25,917 bases of DNA from an uncultured Mediterraneibacter sp. (lineage in GTDB: Bacteria; Bacillota; Clostridia; Lachnospirales; Lachnospiraceae), in NCBI RefSeq assembly GCF_934330165.1, contig NZ_CAKRGI010000032.1, positions 1 to 25,917 on the forward strand, given 5' to 3'. Below the pieces are notes generated by a model. That model did not search any database. It saw only the letters and a program-made list of their open reading frames with translations, and was not told the origin of the DNA. Made by a program: the position numbers and the translations under genes. Below, in pieces: positions 1 through 7,776 of this stretch (positions are counted from its first letter, which is position 1; each line of letters starts with the position of its first letter).

Positions 1-52
1 ATAGCAACACCCCTTTTCTTTTCATTTTACCAGAAAAAGGGCGTGTTCACAA
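1..52 (-). promoter_or_regulatory. Candidate promoter and ribosome binding site of a gene starting just beyond the left edge
   Basis: On the minus strand TTGTGA (52-47) and TAAAAT (29-24) are separated by 17 bases, a good housekeeping -35/-10 pair. AAAAGGGG (17-10) followed by GTGTTGCTAT ends exactly at base 1, so an ATG would form if the next base outside the window is G. The leader would be very short. The -35 overlaps one arm of the inverted repeat at 43-84, which could be an operator. The gene itself is not in the window. Confidence 0.45.
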
Positions 53-84
53 TTTATTTACTCATGCGTTTGTCGTGTGAACAC
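32..84 (-). terminator. Possible weak terminator or operator dyad after metH
   Basis: Minus-strand arms GTGTTCACA (84-76) and TGTGAACAC (51-43) pair perfectly over 9 bp around a 24-base loop. They are followed by GCCCTTTTTCT. The loop is long and the T-run is only five, so termination would be inefficient. Because the downstream arm overlaps the -35 of the next promoter, a regulator binding site is an equally good reading. Confidence 0.3.
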
Positions 85-123
85 TTTCTGTGCATAACTC
101 AACTGAACACTCTCTGTGCATAA
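79..123 (-). repeat. Short direct repeat at the 3' end of metH (19 bp, one mismatch, 26-bp period)
   Basis: The plus-strand words at 79-97 and 105-123 match in 18 of 19 positions (GAACACTTTCTGTGCATAA against GAACACTCTCTGTGCATAA). The second word lies inside the last codons of metH and the first lies just past its stop. The 26-base period is not a multiple of three, so the outer copy is out of frame. This looks like a small tandem duplication around the stop codon. Confidence 0.75.
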
Positions 124-2486
124 TGCACGGACTGCATGGCGTCTTTTCCATAAAAATCCGCTCCGATCATATCAGCATAATCCTGATTCAGTACAGCTCC
201 TCCTACCATCACCAGGCAATCCGGGGCTTTTTCCCGCAACTGGCGGATCGTCTCTTCCATACTTACAACCGTCGTTGTCATCAGGGCACTCAGGCCAACT
301 AAATGGACATCCTGCTCAAGAACTGTCTCAACTATCTTTTCCGGCGGAACATCTTTTCCAAGATCGATCACATCAAAACTGTAATTTTCCAGCAGGACTT
401 TCACGATATTTTTTCCAATGTCGTGAATATCTCCCTTGACCGTCGCAAGGATGACCTTTCCTTTTTTCTCCTGTACTTCCCCACTCTGATCCATTCTTTC
501 TTTGAGTACTGCAAATGCACTCTTCGCAGACTCTGCACTCATCAGAAGCTGTGGGAGAAATACGGTTCCTTTTTCAAATCCCTCACCCACATTATTCAGA
601 GCCGGGATCAGTTCTTCATTAATGATATCCAGTGCATCTTTCTTTTCTGCCAGTTCTGCCGTGATCGAACTGGCTTCTTCCTTCAGTCCTCTCTCGATCG
701 CACTTTGCAATGTCATCGTATGCTTTCCACCTGCTGCCTGTACCGGAGTCGTTCCCGGCTGCTGTGCATACCTTGCAATATATTTCTCACAGTTACTGTC
801 CAGAGCCATCAGAGCATGAAATGCATGCCATGCTTTCATCATATCCTCTGAACCCGGATTGATGATTCCCACGCTCAATCCATTCTGCATTGCCATGGTA
901 TAGAAGATGGAATTGACGATCGGACGGCTCGGAAGCCCGAAAGAAATATTGGATACTCCAAGTACCGAGCAGACTCCGACTTCATCCCTGAGTCTTCGCA
1001 GTGTCTCCAGCGTGATCTTTGCACCTTCCGGCTCAGAGCTGATGGTCATTGCCAGTGCATCAATAACGATATCTTTCTTTTCGATTCCATATTTTGCTGC
1101 TTCTGCAATGATCTTCTTTGCAACCTGTACTCTTCCCTCGGCATCTGCCGGGATTCCGTTCTCATCCAGTGCAAGTCCGATCACCACTCCTCCATATTTC
1201 TGGATCAGAGGAAATACTTTGTCCATAGACTCCTGCTTTCCGCTGACAGAATTGACCATCGCCTTTCCATTATAAATTCTTAACGCACCCTCCATTGCTT
1301 TCACATCAACGGTATCAATCTGAAGTGGAAGGCTTGTAACGCTCTGAAGTTCCTGTACCACTTCTTTCATCAGTGCCGGTTCGTCAATATCCGGGAGTCC
1401 CACATTCACATCCAGAATATGTGCCCCGTTATCCTGCTGGGTAATCCCCTCCCTTAAGATATAATCCAGATCATGCTCTTTCAATGCCTGCTTAAACCGC
1501 TTCTTTCCGGTCGGATTGATACGCTCACCGATGATCTTTGATCCTGTACCGAGAAAGACACTCTGTCCATAGGAGGACACCATGGTAAAGTTCTTTTTTT
1601 CTACCGGCTTTATAGGGATCGTGCGACAGGCATCTGCCATCGCTTTGATATGATCCGGTGTCGTTCCGCAGCATCCACCGATGACGACAGCTCCCATTTC
1701 CACAATTTTCTTCATAACTTCCGCAAACTCTTCCGGTGAAACATCATAATAGGTCTGCCCGTTCTTCTGCTTCGGAAGTCCTGCATTTGGCTTTACAATA
1801 ACAGGCAGGGAAGAATATTTTGTGATCTGCTTTAGTATCGGGAGCATCTGTTCTGGTCCCATTCCACAGTTGATCCCGAATGCATCCACTCGCAGTCCTT
1901 CCAGCAATGCCACTACTGATGGTACATCTGCACCAGTCAGAAGCTTTCCTCTTTCATCAAAGATCGTGGTCGCAAAGACAGGAAGTGACGTATTTTCTTT
2001 TGCAGCAAGAACTGCAGCCTTCAGTTCATACGTATCACTCATCGTCTCGATGTGGATCAGGTCAGCTCCTGCTTTTTCTCCATAGATCATTACTTCTTTA
2101 TAGGCTTCATACGCAGTCTCAAAATCCAGATCTCCCATTGGCTTTAAGAGCTTTCCAGTCGGACCAATATCCAGTGCGGTATAAATTCTTCTTCCATTTC
2201 CCGCCTGTTCTGCAGCAGCTTTTACATGACCAACCGCAGCATTGACAATCTCCTCCAGAGAATATGCATCATCATGAAACTTTAATGCATTTGCACCAAA
2301 CGTATTCGTCAGTACAATGTCACTTCCAGCTTCAATATATTTTCTGTGGATCTCACGAATTTCTTCCGCATGCAGCAGATTCCATGTCTCCGGGAGTTCT
2401 CCCGGCTGCAGTCCACGCTCCTGTAACAGAGTTCCCATTCCTCCGTCAAAATATAATAATTCTTTTCCCAGCCGTTCTCGTAACAT
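99..2486 (-). CDS. metH: Cobalamin-dependent methionine synthase lacking the activation domain
   Basis: This cytosolic enzyme moves a methyl group from 5-methyltetrahydrofolate via cobalamin to homocysteine, giving methionine. The 795 residues run in the usual order: homocysteine-binding barrel (about 1-290) with zinc-ligand cysteines C207, C272 and C273 (in INCGMG and GGCCGTTP), pterin-binding barrel (about 315-565), helical cap (about 590-665) and Rossmann B12 domain with GDIHDIGKN, whose H688 is the lower cobalt ligand. The protein stops after the B12 domain. The AdoMet-binding reactivation domain of E. coli MetH (about 1,200 residues) is absent, as is common in Clostridia, and a separate activation-domain gene lies directly upstream. 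The ATG at 2486 follows GGAAGGATA. No S-box riboswitch is visible before the gene. Confidence 0.97.
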   Translation of the reverse strand: MLRERLGKELLYFDGGMGTLLQERGLQPGELPETWNLLHAEEIREIHRKYIEAGSDIVLTNTFGANALKFHDDAYSLEEIVNAAVGHVKAAAEQAGNGRRIYTALDIGPTGKLLKPMGDLDFETAYEAYKEVMIYGEKAGADLIHIETMSDTYELKAAVLAAKENTSLPVFATTIFDERGKLLTGADVPSVVALLEGLRVDAFGINCGMGPEQMLPILKQITKYSSLPVIVKPNAGLPKQKNGQTYYDVSPEEFAEVMKKIVEMGAVVIGGCCGTTPDHIKAMADACRTIPIKPVEKKNFTMVSSYGQSVFLGTGSKIIGERINPTGKKRFKQALKEHDLDYILREGITQQDNGAHILDVNVGLPDIDEPALMKEVVQELQSVTSLPLQIDTVDVKAMEGALRIYNGKAMVNSVSGKQESMDKVFPLIQKYGGVVIGLALDENGIPADAEGRVQVAKKIIAEAAKYGIEKKDIVIDALAMTISSEPEGAKITLETLRRLRDEVGVCSVLGVSNISFGLPSRPIVNSIFYTMAMQNGLSVGIINPGSEDMMKAWHAFHALMALDSNCEKYIARYAQQPGTTPVQAAGGKHTMTLQSAIERGLKEEASSITAELAEKKDALDIINEELIPALNNVGEGFEKGTVFLPQLLMSAESAKSAFAVLKERMDQSGEVQEKKGKVILATVKGDIHDIGKNIVKVLLENYSFDVIDLGKDVPPEKIVETVLEQDVHLVGLSALMTTTVVSMEETIRQLREKAPDCLVMVGGAVLNQDYADMIGADFYGKDAMQSVHYAQRVFS

Positions 2487-2571
2487 CTGTCTTTATCCTT
2501 CCTGCCTTTTCTTTGTATCGATTCCCGGCTTCGCCTTTCGGCTGCCTTCGTATACTTTTACTTTTGTCGCC

Positions 2572-3222
2572 TTACCTGCGGTATGCACAGTCCTTTTTTC
2601 CACAGGCTTCACAGCCTGAGATAGGACATCTTTCCTTCTCCGCACTAATTCCTATGATCGCAGTCACTGACTTTGTCGGACTCATCATATAACTGTCTGT
2701 CATCGTAAGACCGATCTTCTTTGCACAATCCAACATCCTCATGATCGGTTCCTGGAACTCAATCGGAAAGTCACCATATCCAGGACTGAACCTTGGTCGC
2801 AGATACAGGCTCTTTTTTTCCAGTTCCCTGCTGATCTTTTTCTGCTGCTCATCGCAATACTCTTCCAGTTCTGCAGCAGCACATGCCTGGAGTACAACCG
2901 CCCTTGCCATATCGGTAAGAGATATCCGGCGGATCAGCCTGTCCACTCCGGCTCCCAGTGTCGCCCCAAACAGAACAACCTGTCCGCAGCCTTTGAGATT
3001 TCTCAGCAGACTTTTACTTTGTATTTTCATAGCTCCGACCTGCAAAATGCCATCCGAAGTATGATCCAGATCAAAAATGCGGTAGACGAATCTCGGACTT
3101 GCCTCCCTGTTCAGATCGTCAAAAGACGCTTCGACCAGTTCATAAGTCCTTTCGTCTGCCGCATTTCGTCCGAACCCCAGATAGCGAATTGCCTCACGCC
3201 TTTTTTTGTCCATCTCACTCAT
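2572..3222 (-). CDS. Stand-alone methionine synthase activation-domain protein
   Basis: The protein resembles the C-terminal AdoMet-binding reactivation domain of MetH, here as a separate gene. It would reductively remethylate oxidised cob(II)alamin on MetH. Family-like segments are RFSPGYGDFPIEFQ, comparable to the RPAPGYP segment of E. coli MetH, and MMSPTKSVTAIIGI near the end. The tail ends in four cysteines spaced C-x4-C-x2-C-x4-C (CPISGCEACGKKDC). The gene lies between metF and metH, starting 16 bases after metF and ending 85 bases before metH, which supports the role. The start is uncertain: ATG at 3222 (216 residues) is chosen, with GTG at 3234 (220 residues) and ATG at 3213 as alternatives, because no strong ribosome binding site separates them. 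The family call is confident; the cysteine function is unknown. Confidence 0.88.
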   Translation of the reverse strand: MSEMDKKRREAIRYLGFGRNAADERTYELVEASFDDLNREASPRFVYRIFDLDHTSDGILQVGAMKIQSKSLLRNLKGCGQVVLFGATLGAGVDRLIRRISLTDMARAVVLQACAAAELEEYCDEQQKKISRELEKKSLYLRPRFSPGYGDFPIEFQEPIMRMLDCAKKIGLTMTDSYMMSPTKSVTAIIGISAEKERCPISGCEACGKKDCAYRR

Positions 3223-3238
3223 CTGGTATTTCACTCTC

Positions 3239-4108
3239 TTAACACTTAATGATCTCAGAAATATTACTCATGATCTTTGCTGCTACTTCCGGTTTATTCA
3301 TGGAATAAATATGAATATTCTTTACTCCGTTTGCCAGAAGATCAATGATCTGATCCGTCGCATAAGCTATACCTGCCTGCATCATTGCCTCCGGTGAACT
3401 TCCAAACCGGTCAAGCAATGCAAGAAATCTTCTCGGAAATACAGTTCCTGAAAGTTCCTGGCTTCTCTTCATCTGAGCCGCACTTGTGATCGGCATGATT
3501 CCAGGGAGAACCGGAACTGTGATTCCTGCTTCTCTGATCCTGTAAAGGAAATTATAATGGATATCATTGTCGAAGAACATCTGCGTCGTAAGAAAATCAA
3601 CTCCACAGTCCACTTTCTGTTTTAAGAAGTGGATATCATCTTCTTTATGTTCATTCTCCACATGCCCCTCCGGGTAGCACGCTGCACCGATACAGAAATC
3701 TCCCTGCTTCCGGATCTCCTCCACCAGCTCATATGCATAATGGAAACGGTCTCCATCCGGGAACTTCATTCCCTCCGGGATATCTCCACGCAGGGCAAGA
3801 ATATTTTCAATTCCAAGTCCTTTTAAATTCCGTATCACTTCACGCACTTCTTCCTTTGTGGAAGAAGCACAGGTCAGATGTGCAAGGCTTAATACATGCA
3901 GATCGTCCTTGATATGCGATGCGATCTTCGCCGTATTCTTGCTTGTGCCTCCGCCCGCTCCGTACGTCACACTGATGTAGGATGGATTCAGCTTTGCGAT
4001 CTCATCAGTCGCACGCTGCACATTTGCAAACCCCGCATCTGTCTTCGGTGGGAACACCTCAAAAGATATATTTATTCTGTCTTCATTCAATCTGTCAATG
4101 ATCTTCAT
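3239..4108 (-). CDS. metF: 5,10-methylenetetrahydrofolate reductase
   Basis: MetF reduces 5,10-methylene-THF to 5-methyl-THF with a flavin cofactor, supplying the methyl donor for MetH. The 289 residues fit the bacterial MetF length (about 280-300) and form a single barrel. Recognisable segments are ISFEVFPPKTDAG near the N-terminus, SVTYGAGGGTS, the HLTCAS strand, ILALRGDIP and the TQMFFDNDIHYNF region. AAAGGAG lies about 11 bases before ATG 4108, a slightly long spacing. It begins 17 bases after the glgA stop with no promoter or terminator visible between, so it may be co-transcribed with glgA. It leads into the activation protein and metH, giving a coherent methionine-regeneration unit. 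Confidence 0.96.
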   Translation of the reverse strand: MKIIDRLNEDRINISFEVFPPKTDAGFANVQRATDEIAKLNPSYISVTYGAGGGTSKNTAKIASHIKDDLHVLSLAHLTCASSTKEEVREVIRNLKGLGIENILALRGDIPEGMKFPDGDRFHYAYELVEEIRKQGDFCIGAACYPEGHVENEHKEDDIHFLKQKVDCGVDFLTTQMFFDNDIHYNFLYRIREAGITVPVLPGIMPITSAAQMKRSQELSGTVFPRRFLALLDRFGSSPEAMMQAGIAYATDQIIDLLANGVKNIHIYSMNKPEVAAKIMSNISEIIKC

Positions 4109-4125
4109 CTAGTTGTAAACTCCTT

Positions 4126-5574
4126 TTATTCTCCTATCAGGCTCTTATAAAGTTCTTCATACTGTCGTGCAGAATTCTGCCATGAGAAGTCCTGACTCAT
4201 CGCACGTTCTACGATCTTATTCCAGTCTCTTTTTTTATCATAATAGATCCGTTCTGCATAACGAACTGTATTCAGCATCTCATGTGCATTATAATTTGTG
4301 AAACTAAAACCTGTGCCCATCTTTTCGAATTCATTATATGGTTCAACTGTGTCCTTCAGTCCACCTGTCTCTCTGACGATCGGCAGTGTACCATACCGCA
4401 GGCTCATCAACTGGCTCAGTCCACATGGTTCAAATAGCGATGGCATCAAAAATGCATCACATCCTGCATAGAACCGGTGGGAAAGATCATCCGAATAGAA
4501 AATATTCGCAGAAACTTTTCCTGAATACTTCCATGCGAAATGACGGAACATATTCTCGTACTTCGGATCTCCCGTACCAAGCACAGCGATCTGTACTGCA
4601 TCCTGGCACAGCTCATCCATCATATAATCGATCAGGTCAAATCCCTTCTGGTCTGTCAGGCGTGAGACAATTCCGATCAGCATCACATGACCGTCCTTAT
4701 CCAGTCCAAGCTCTTCCTGCAATGCCATCTTATTTACCGGCTTATTCCGTCTGAAATTTTCAATATTATAATTCTTTGCCAGACGATAATCTGTATCCGG
4801 ATTCCAGTCATTATAATCCAGTCCGTTGACAATTCCCCACAGATCATTTGCTCTGGCGTTCATCAGACCATCCAGTCCCTCTCCATAGAACGGTGTCTTA
4901 ATCTCCTCTGCATAGCTGCGGCTTACCGTCGTCACCTTGTCTGCGTAAACGATACCGCCTTTCAGAAGGTTGGCATCCTTATATGCCTCCAGCTTATCCG
5001 GTGCAAAATAATAGTCCGGCAGCCCCGTAATTTCCTGCACTGCTTTTGTATCCCATACCCCCTGAAATTTCAGGTTATGTATCGTCATGACCGTCTTAAT
5101 GCCTCTGTAATACTCACCCAGATACCTGAAATTATCCAGATAAACCGGGATCAGACCGGTCTGCCAGTCATGACAGTGGATCAGTTCCGGTCGGAAACCG
5201 ATCACCGGAAGGATACTTAACACTGCCTTTGAGAAGAATGCAAACTTCTCAATATTCCACTTCGGATCACCATCATATGGTGCAAATCCCGAGAAATAAT
5301 ATTCGTTATCAATAAAGTAGAATGTCACACCGTCGTGTACCAGTTTAAAAATCCCCACATACTGGCTCTGTCCGGCAATATCCATGTAAAAGTTTGTAAT
5401 ATACTCCAGCTTTTCTTTCCATTCCTGCTTCATGCACATATACTTTGGAATGACTACCCGTACATCATACTTCTCCTTATCAAAATCCTTTGGGAGTGAT
5501 CCCACAACATCTGCGAGACCTCCGGTCTTAATAAAAGGAACACATTCTGAAGAAGCAAATAAAATATTTTTCAT
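4126..5574 (-). CDS. glgA: Glycogen (starch) synthase, GT5 family
   Basis: GlgA transfers glucose from ADP-glucose to the non-reducing end of an alpha-1,4-glucan. The 482 residues match the usual 475-485. The N-terminal domain has KTGGLADV at 16-23, the ADP-glucose contact loop of GT5 enzymes. The C-terminal Rossmann domain carries GIVSRLTDQKGFDL, PSLFEPCGLSQLMSLRYG with the EPCGL catalytic motif, and the RETGGLKDTV segment. ATG 5574 follows CGGAGGATAGTAAT. No glgC, glgD, glgB or glgP is nearby, so the gene sits alone between spo0A and metF, with its own promoter at 5630-5657. Confidence 0.97.
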   Translation of the reverse strand: MKNILFASSECVPFIKTGGLADVVGSLPKDFDKEKYDVRVVIPKYMCMKQEWKEKLEYITNFYMDIAGQSQYVGIFKLVHDGVTFYFIDNEYYFSGFAPYDGDPKWNIEKFAFFSKAVLSILPVIGFRPELIHCHDWQTGLIPVYLDNFRYLGEYYRGIKTVMTIHNLKFQGVWDTKAVQEITGLPDYYFAPDKLEAYKDANLLKGGIVYADKVTTVSRSYAEEIKTPFYGEGLDGLMNARANDLWGIVNGLDYNDWNPDTDYRLAKNYNIENFRRNKPVNKMALQEELGLDKDGHVMLIGIVSRLTDQKGFDLIDYMMDELCQDAVQIAVLGTGDPKYENMFRHFAWKYSGKVSANIFYSDDLSHRFYAGCDAFLMPSLFEPCGLSQLMSLRYGTLPIVRETGGLKDTVEPYNEFEKMGTGFSFTNYNAHEMLNTVRYAERIYYDKKRDWNKIVERAMSQDFSWQNSARQYEELYKSLIGE

Positions 5575-5629
5575 ATTACTATCCTCCGTTTTTCGCTTAC
5601 GCCGGATTTTCCGACGATGAATTACGAAT

Positions 5630-5657
5630 ATTATACCGCATTTTTTCTGTAATGCAA
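5630..5657 (-). promoter_or_regulatory. Candidate housekeeping promoter of glgA
   Basis: TTGCAT (5657-5652) and TATAAT (5635-5630) are 16 bases apart on the minus strand, with a perfect -10. Transcription would start near 5623. The leader then contains CGTCGG-AAAAT-CCGGCG, a short 6-bp hairpin without a T-run, followed by the CGGAGG ribosome binding site. No terminator is visible between the spo0A stop and this promoter. Confidence 0.7.
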
Positions 5658-5679
5658 AGTATTTTCCAGTATTTATCCC

Positions 5680-6471
5680 CTATTTTCCATGCTTATATTC
5701 CAGTTGGATCGTATCTGCGATCAATGCGATAAATTCTGAATTTGTAGGTTTTCCTTTTCCGGTACTGACTGTATAACCGAACAGTTCATCCAGTGTATCT
5801 AATTTTCCACGACTCCACGCCACCTCAATGGCATGACGGATCGCCCGCTCGACCCGGCTCGATGTCGTCTGATATTTTTTGGCAACGGTAGGATAGAGAA
5901 TCTTCGTGATCGCATTCAGGACATCCATGTCTTCCACTGCCATCATGATCGCATCCCGCAGATAATGATATCCTTTGATATGTGCCGGAATCCCGATCTC
6001 ATGCAGCATATTAGTCACTCTGTTCTCCAGATTTTCTCCTCCCGGAGTCTGGCCGGTCACCGGTTCTTCCGGCCTGCGTTCTGCTCCGTGAGCCATTTTT
6101 CTTACGAATTTGATCCGTTCCAACAACATTCTGTTATTAAACGGTTTCATAATATAGTAATTTGCACCTTTATTAAAAGCATCTTCTGTAATCTTTTCCT
6201 GTCCCACCGCTGTAATAACAATAAAATATGGACGTTTACTGACACTTTTATCCTGATTGATCTGATCCATGACAGTCAGTCCGTCCATTTTCGGCATAAT
6301 CAGGTCGAGAAGAACCACATCAGGATTTTTTTCTTTAATGATCCGACACATCTCCTCACCATTTTTCGCCTTTCCGACCAGATCCAGTTCCTGATCCGTC
6401 CCGATCACCTTTTCCAGCAGATCTAAGATTCTCTGATTATCGTCAGCGATGGCAACACTCAAATGATTCAT
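5680..6471 (-). CDS. spo0A: Sporulation master response regulator Spo0A
   Basis: Spo0A is the phosphorylation-controlled transcription factor that commits the cell to sporulation. The 263 residues match the family length. The receiver domain (1 to about 125) has the acidic pair in IADDN (D10, D11), phosphoacceptor D56 in [13 protein letters not shown], conserved T in VITAVG and K in YYIMKPF. After a short linker (about 128-150, rich in E, P and G) comes the Spo0A effector domain, with [19 protein letters not shown] as the DNA recognition region and [11 protein letters not shown] near the end. ATG 6471 follows AGGGGAGAAGAGA. It is preceded by spoIVB, the widely conserved arrangement. The intergenic region carries a promoter and candidate 0A boxes, which suggests autoregulation. 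Confidence 0.98.
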   Translation of the reverse strand: MNHLSVAIADDNQRILDLLEKVIGTDQELDLVGKAKNGEEMCRIIKEKNPDVVLLDLIMPKMDGLTVMDQINQDKSVSKRPYFIVITAVGQEKITEDAFNKGANYYIMKPFNNRMLLERIKFVRKMAHGAERRPEEPVTGQTPGGENLENRVTNMLHEIGIPAHIKGYHYLRDAIMMAVEDMDVLNAITKILYPTVAKKYQTTSSRVERAIRHAIEVAWSRGKLDTLDELFGYTVSTGKGKPTNSEFIALIADTIQLEYKHGK

Positions 6472-6523
6472 TCTCTTCTCCCCTTCAGGTCATGAGAACT
6501 TCTTTTGAAAACGCCACTCGCTT

Positions 6524-6553
6524 ATTATATTCCCCTGTACCTTGCAGAATCAA
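6524..6553 (-). promoter_or_regulatory. Candidate promoter of spo0A
   Basis: TTGATT (6553-6548) and TATAAT (6529-6524) are 18 bases apart on the minus strand, a sigma-A-like pair about 50 bases before the spo0A start. I did not find a convincing sigma-H promoter (AGGAATT-type -35 with GAAT -10) in this gap, although B. subtilis also uses one there. Confidence 0.55.
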
Positions 6554-6572
6554 GCAGATTTTGTAGCAGTAA

Positions 6573-6598
6573 TTCGACAGCATTCTCGACGATTCTCG
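6573..6598 (-). promoter_or_regulatory. Candidate Spo0A-binding (0A-box) cluster upstream of spo0A
   Basis: On the minus strand TGTCGAA (6579-6573) equals the 0A-box core. The diverged copies CGTCGAGAA (6591-6583) and GACGAGAA (6600-6593) lie immediately before it, spaced 10-12 bases, about one helical turn. The cluster sits just upstream of the putative -35, a position suited to autoregulation. The single perfect box is the only strong element. Confidence 0.5.
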
Positions 6599-7702
6599 TC
6601 ATTTCAACTGTTCTAGCATCGTTTCTGCAAAAATACCGTAACCTTTTGTCGAATCCATGACAAATACGTGCGTCACCGCCCCGATCAGTTTTCCGTTCTG
6701 AAGGATCGGACTGCCGCTCATTCCCTGGATGATCCCTCCGGTTTTTTCAAGCAGTTCTTCATCCGTCACCCGGATCATCATTCCTTTATTGACCTCTGCG
6801 GTTTCCTGATCCACCTTGATCACTTCAATGTCAAATTCCCTGACTTCATTTTCCAGGAAACATCTTATCTTTGCCGGTCCTGTCACGATTTCCTCTTTTG
6901 CTGCAGTTTCAACCAATTCTTTTTTTCCAAAAAGATCCTCGGTTTTATCCAGTCTGCCATAAATCCCTGCATCGGTATTTTTTTCGATCGTTCCGAGCAG
7001 ATTATAACGGTTATAGACGATCAGCCCTTCCATTGTCCCCGGATTTCCACTGCTCCCTTTTACCACATTCTGAATCGTTGTCCTGTAAAGCTTTCCCCCG
7101 GAAATTTCCATCAGACCATTTGTATCTGTATCATGGATTCCATGTCCCAAAGCTCCGAATTCATTCTTTTCCGTCAGAAATGTAATGGTTCCGAGTCCCT
7201 GCACATTATCTCTCACCCAGATTCCCAGTTTATATTTACCAGTTACGGTCTCCACTGCCTGCAGAGCGATCTTCTCCAGTTTTCCCTCTCTCCTGACTGT
7301 CAGTTCCACATTCTCACCGGAAAGCTTTTCCAGTTCTTTCAGCAGTTCTTTTTTCCCACAGATTTCTTTCTGATTGACTGCCTTAATATAATCTCCGCTT
7401 TTCACCATTCCCTGTGCCGGTTCGTACATCTTCCCATCAATTCCTTTTATCTGCTGCGTATCAAGGATCAGTACTCCGTCCGTTTCCATATAAATTCCTG
7501 CCGGCATACCTCCCACAGCTACTTTTTTCGTCTGTACCGCTTTCGTCTGTGCCTGAGTTTCCATGCTTTCCGGGAAATATTCTGCCGCTGCACTTCCGAC
7601 AGAAAAGCCCAGTCCCACAGCCAGAAGAAAACTGCACACCACAGTCATCCACCTGGAAATTTTCTTTTTTATCGTCCGGTTTTTTAATTTTTTATCCCAC
7701 AT
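6599..7702 (-). CDS. spoIVB: SpoIVB serine peptidase (S55 family), signals the sigma-K checkpoint
   Basis: SpoIVB is made in the forespore and secreted into the space between the two membranes, where it cleaves SpoIVFA to release pro-sigma-K processing. The 367 residues are somewhat shorter than B. subtilis SpoIVB (about 426). An N-terminal membrane anchor spans about 19-40 after a basic stretch. A PDZ domain covers about 65-150 (GIYMETDGVLIL, VKSGDYIKAVN). The S55 domain follows with H187 in GALGHGIHD, D314 in RVTDEELLEK and S329 in IIQGMSGSPI. The 15-residue D-to-S spacing matches the B. subtilis catalytic residues. ATG 7702 follows AGAGGTG. The gene lies after the recN terminator and before spo0A, as in most endospore formers. 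Confidence 0.96.
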   Translation of the reverse strand: MWDKKLKNRTIKKKISRWMTVVCSFLLAVGLGFSVGSAAAEYFPESMETQAQTKAVQTKKVAVGGMPAGIYMETDGVLILDTQQIKGIDGKMYEPAQGMVKSGDYIKAVNQKEICGKKELLKELEKLSGENVELTVRREGKLEKIALQAVETVTGKYKLGIWVRDNVQGLGTITFLTEKNEFGALGHGIHDTDTNGLMEISGGKLYRTTIQNVVKGSSGNPGTMEGLIVYNRYNLLGTIEKNTDAGIYGRLDKTEDLFGKKELVETAAKEEIVTGPAKIRCFLENEVREFDIEVIKVDQETAEVNKGMMIRVTDEELLEKTGGIIQGMSGSPILQNGKLIGAVTHVFVMDSTKGYGIFAETMLEQLK

Positions 7703-7749
7703 AAGATCACACCTCTTTCGTCTTGTTAAGCCTCATCAAATGTCGTCAG

Positions 7750-7776
7750 GTATACCGCACTTTTTCTGCCGTATGC
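7750..7776 (-). promoter_or_regulatory. Weak sigma-F/sigma-G-like promoter candidate for spoIVB
   Basis: In the gap after the recN terminator, minus-strand GCATA (7776-7772) fits the -35 of forespore sigma factors. A poor -10-like GGTATAC follows about 15 bases later. The -35 is good but the -10 is not convincing. Position and expected biology (spoIVB is a forespore gene) are the main support. Confidence 0.25.

Noticed and set aside
43..84. LexA/DinR box before the gene at the left edge
   Set aside because: The GAAC and GTTC words are not arranged as GAAC-N4-GTTC; the arms are 24 bases apart in the wrong orientation.
2490..2571. Hairpin-forming GC-rich stretch between the activation protein gene and metH as a terminator
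   Set aside because: Only short stems such as GCC-GAAA-GGC form and no T-run follows; the genes belong to one pathway and probably one transcript.
4109..4125. SAM or cobalamin riboswitch before metF, or in the 85-base gap before metH
   Set aside because: The gaps are 17 and 85 bases, too short for these aptamers, and no S-box or B12-box core is visible.
5575..5679. Terminator after spo0A
   Set aside because: The CGTCGG/CCGGCG hairpin lies downstream of the glgA promoter and is followed by A-rich, not T-rich, minus-strand sequence.
6668..7687. 339-codon plus-strand open frame opposite spoIVB
   Set aside because: It is rich in H, F, S, C and R, has no ribosome binding site or domain pattern, and mirrors the well-supported spoIVB frame.
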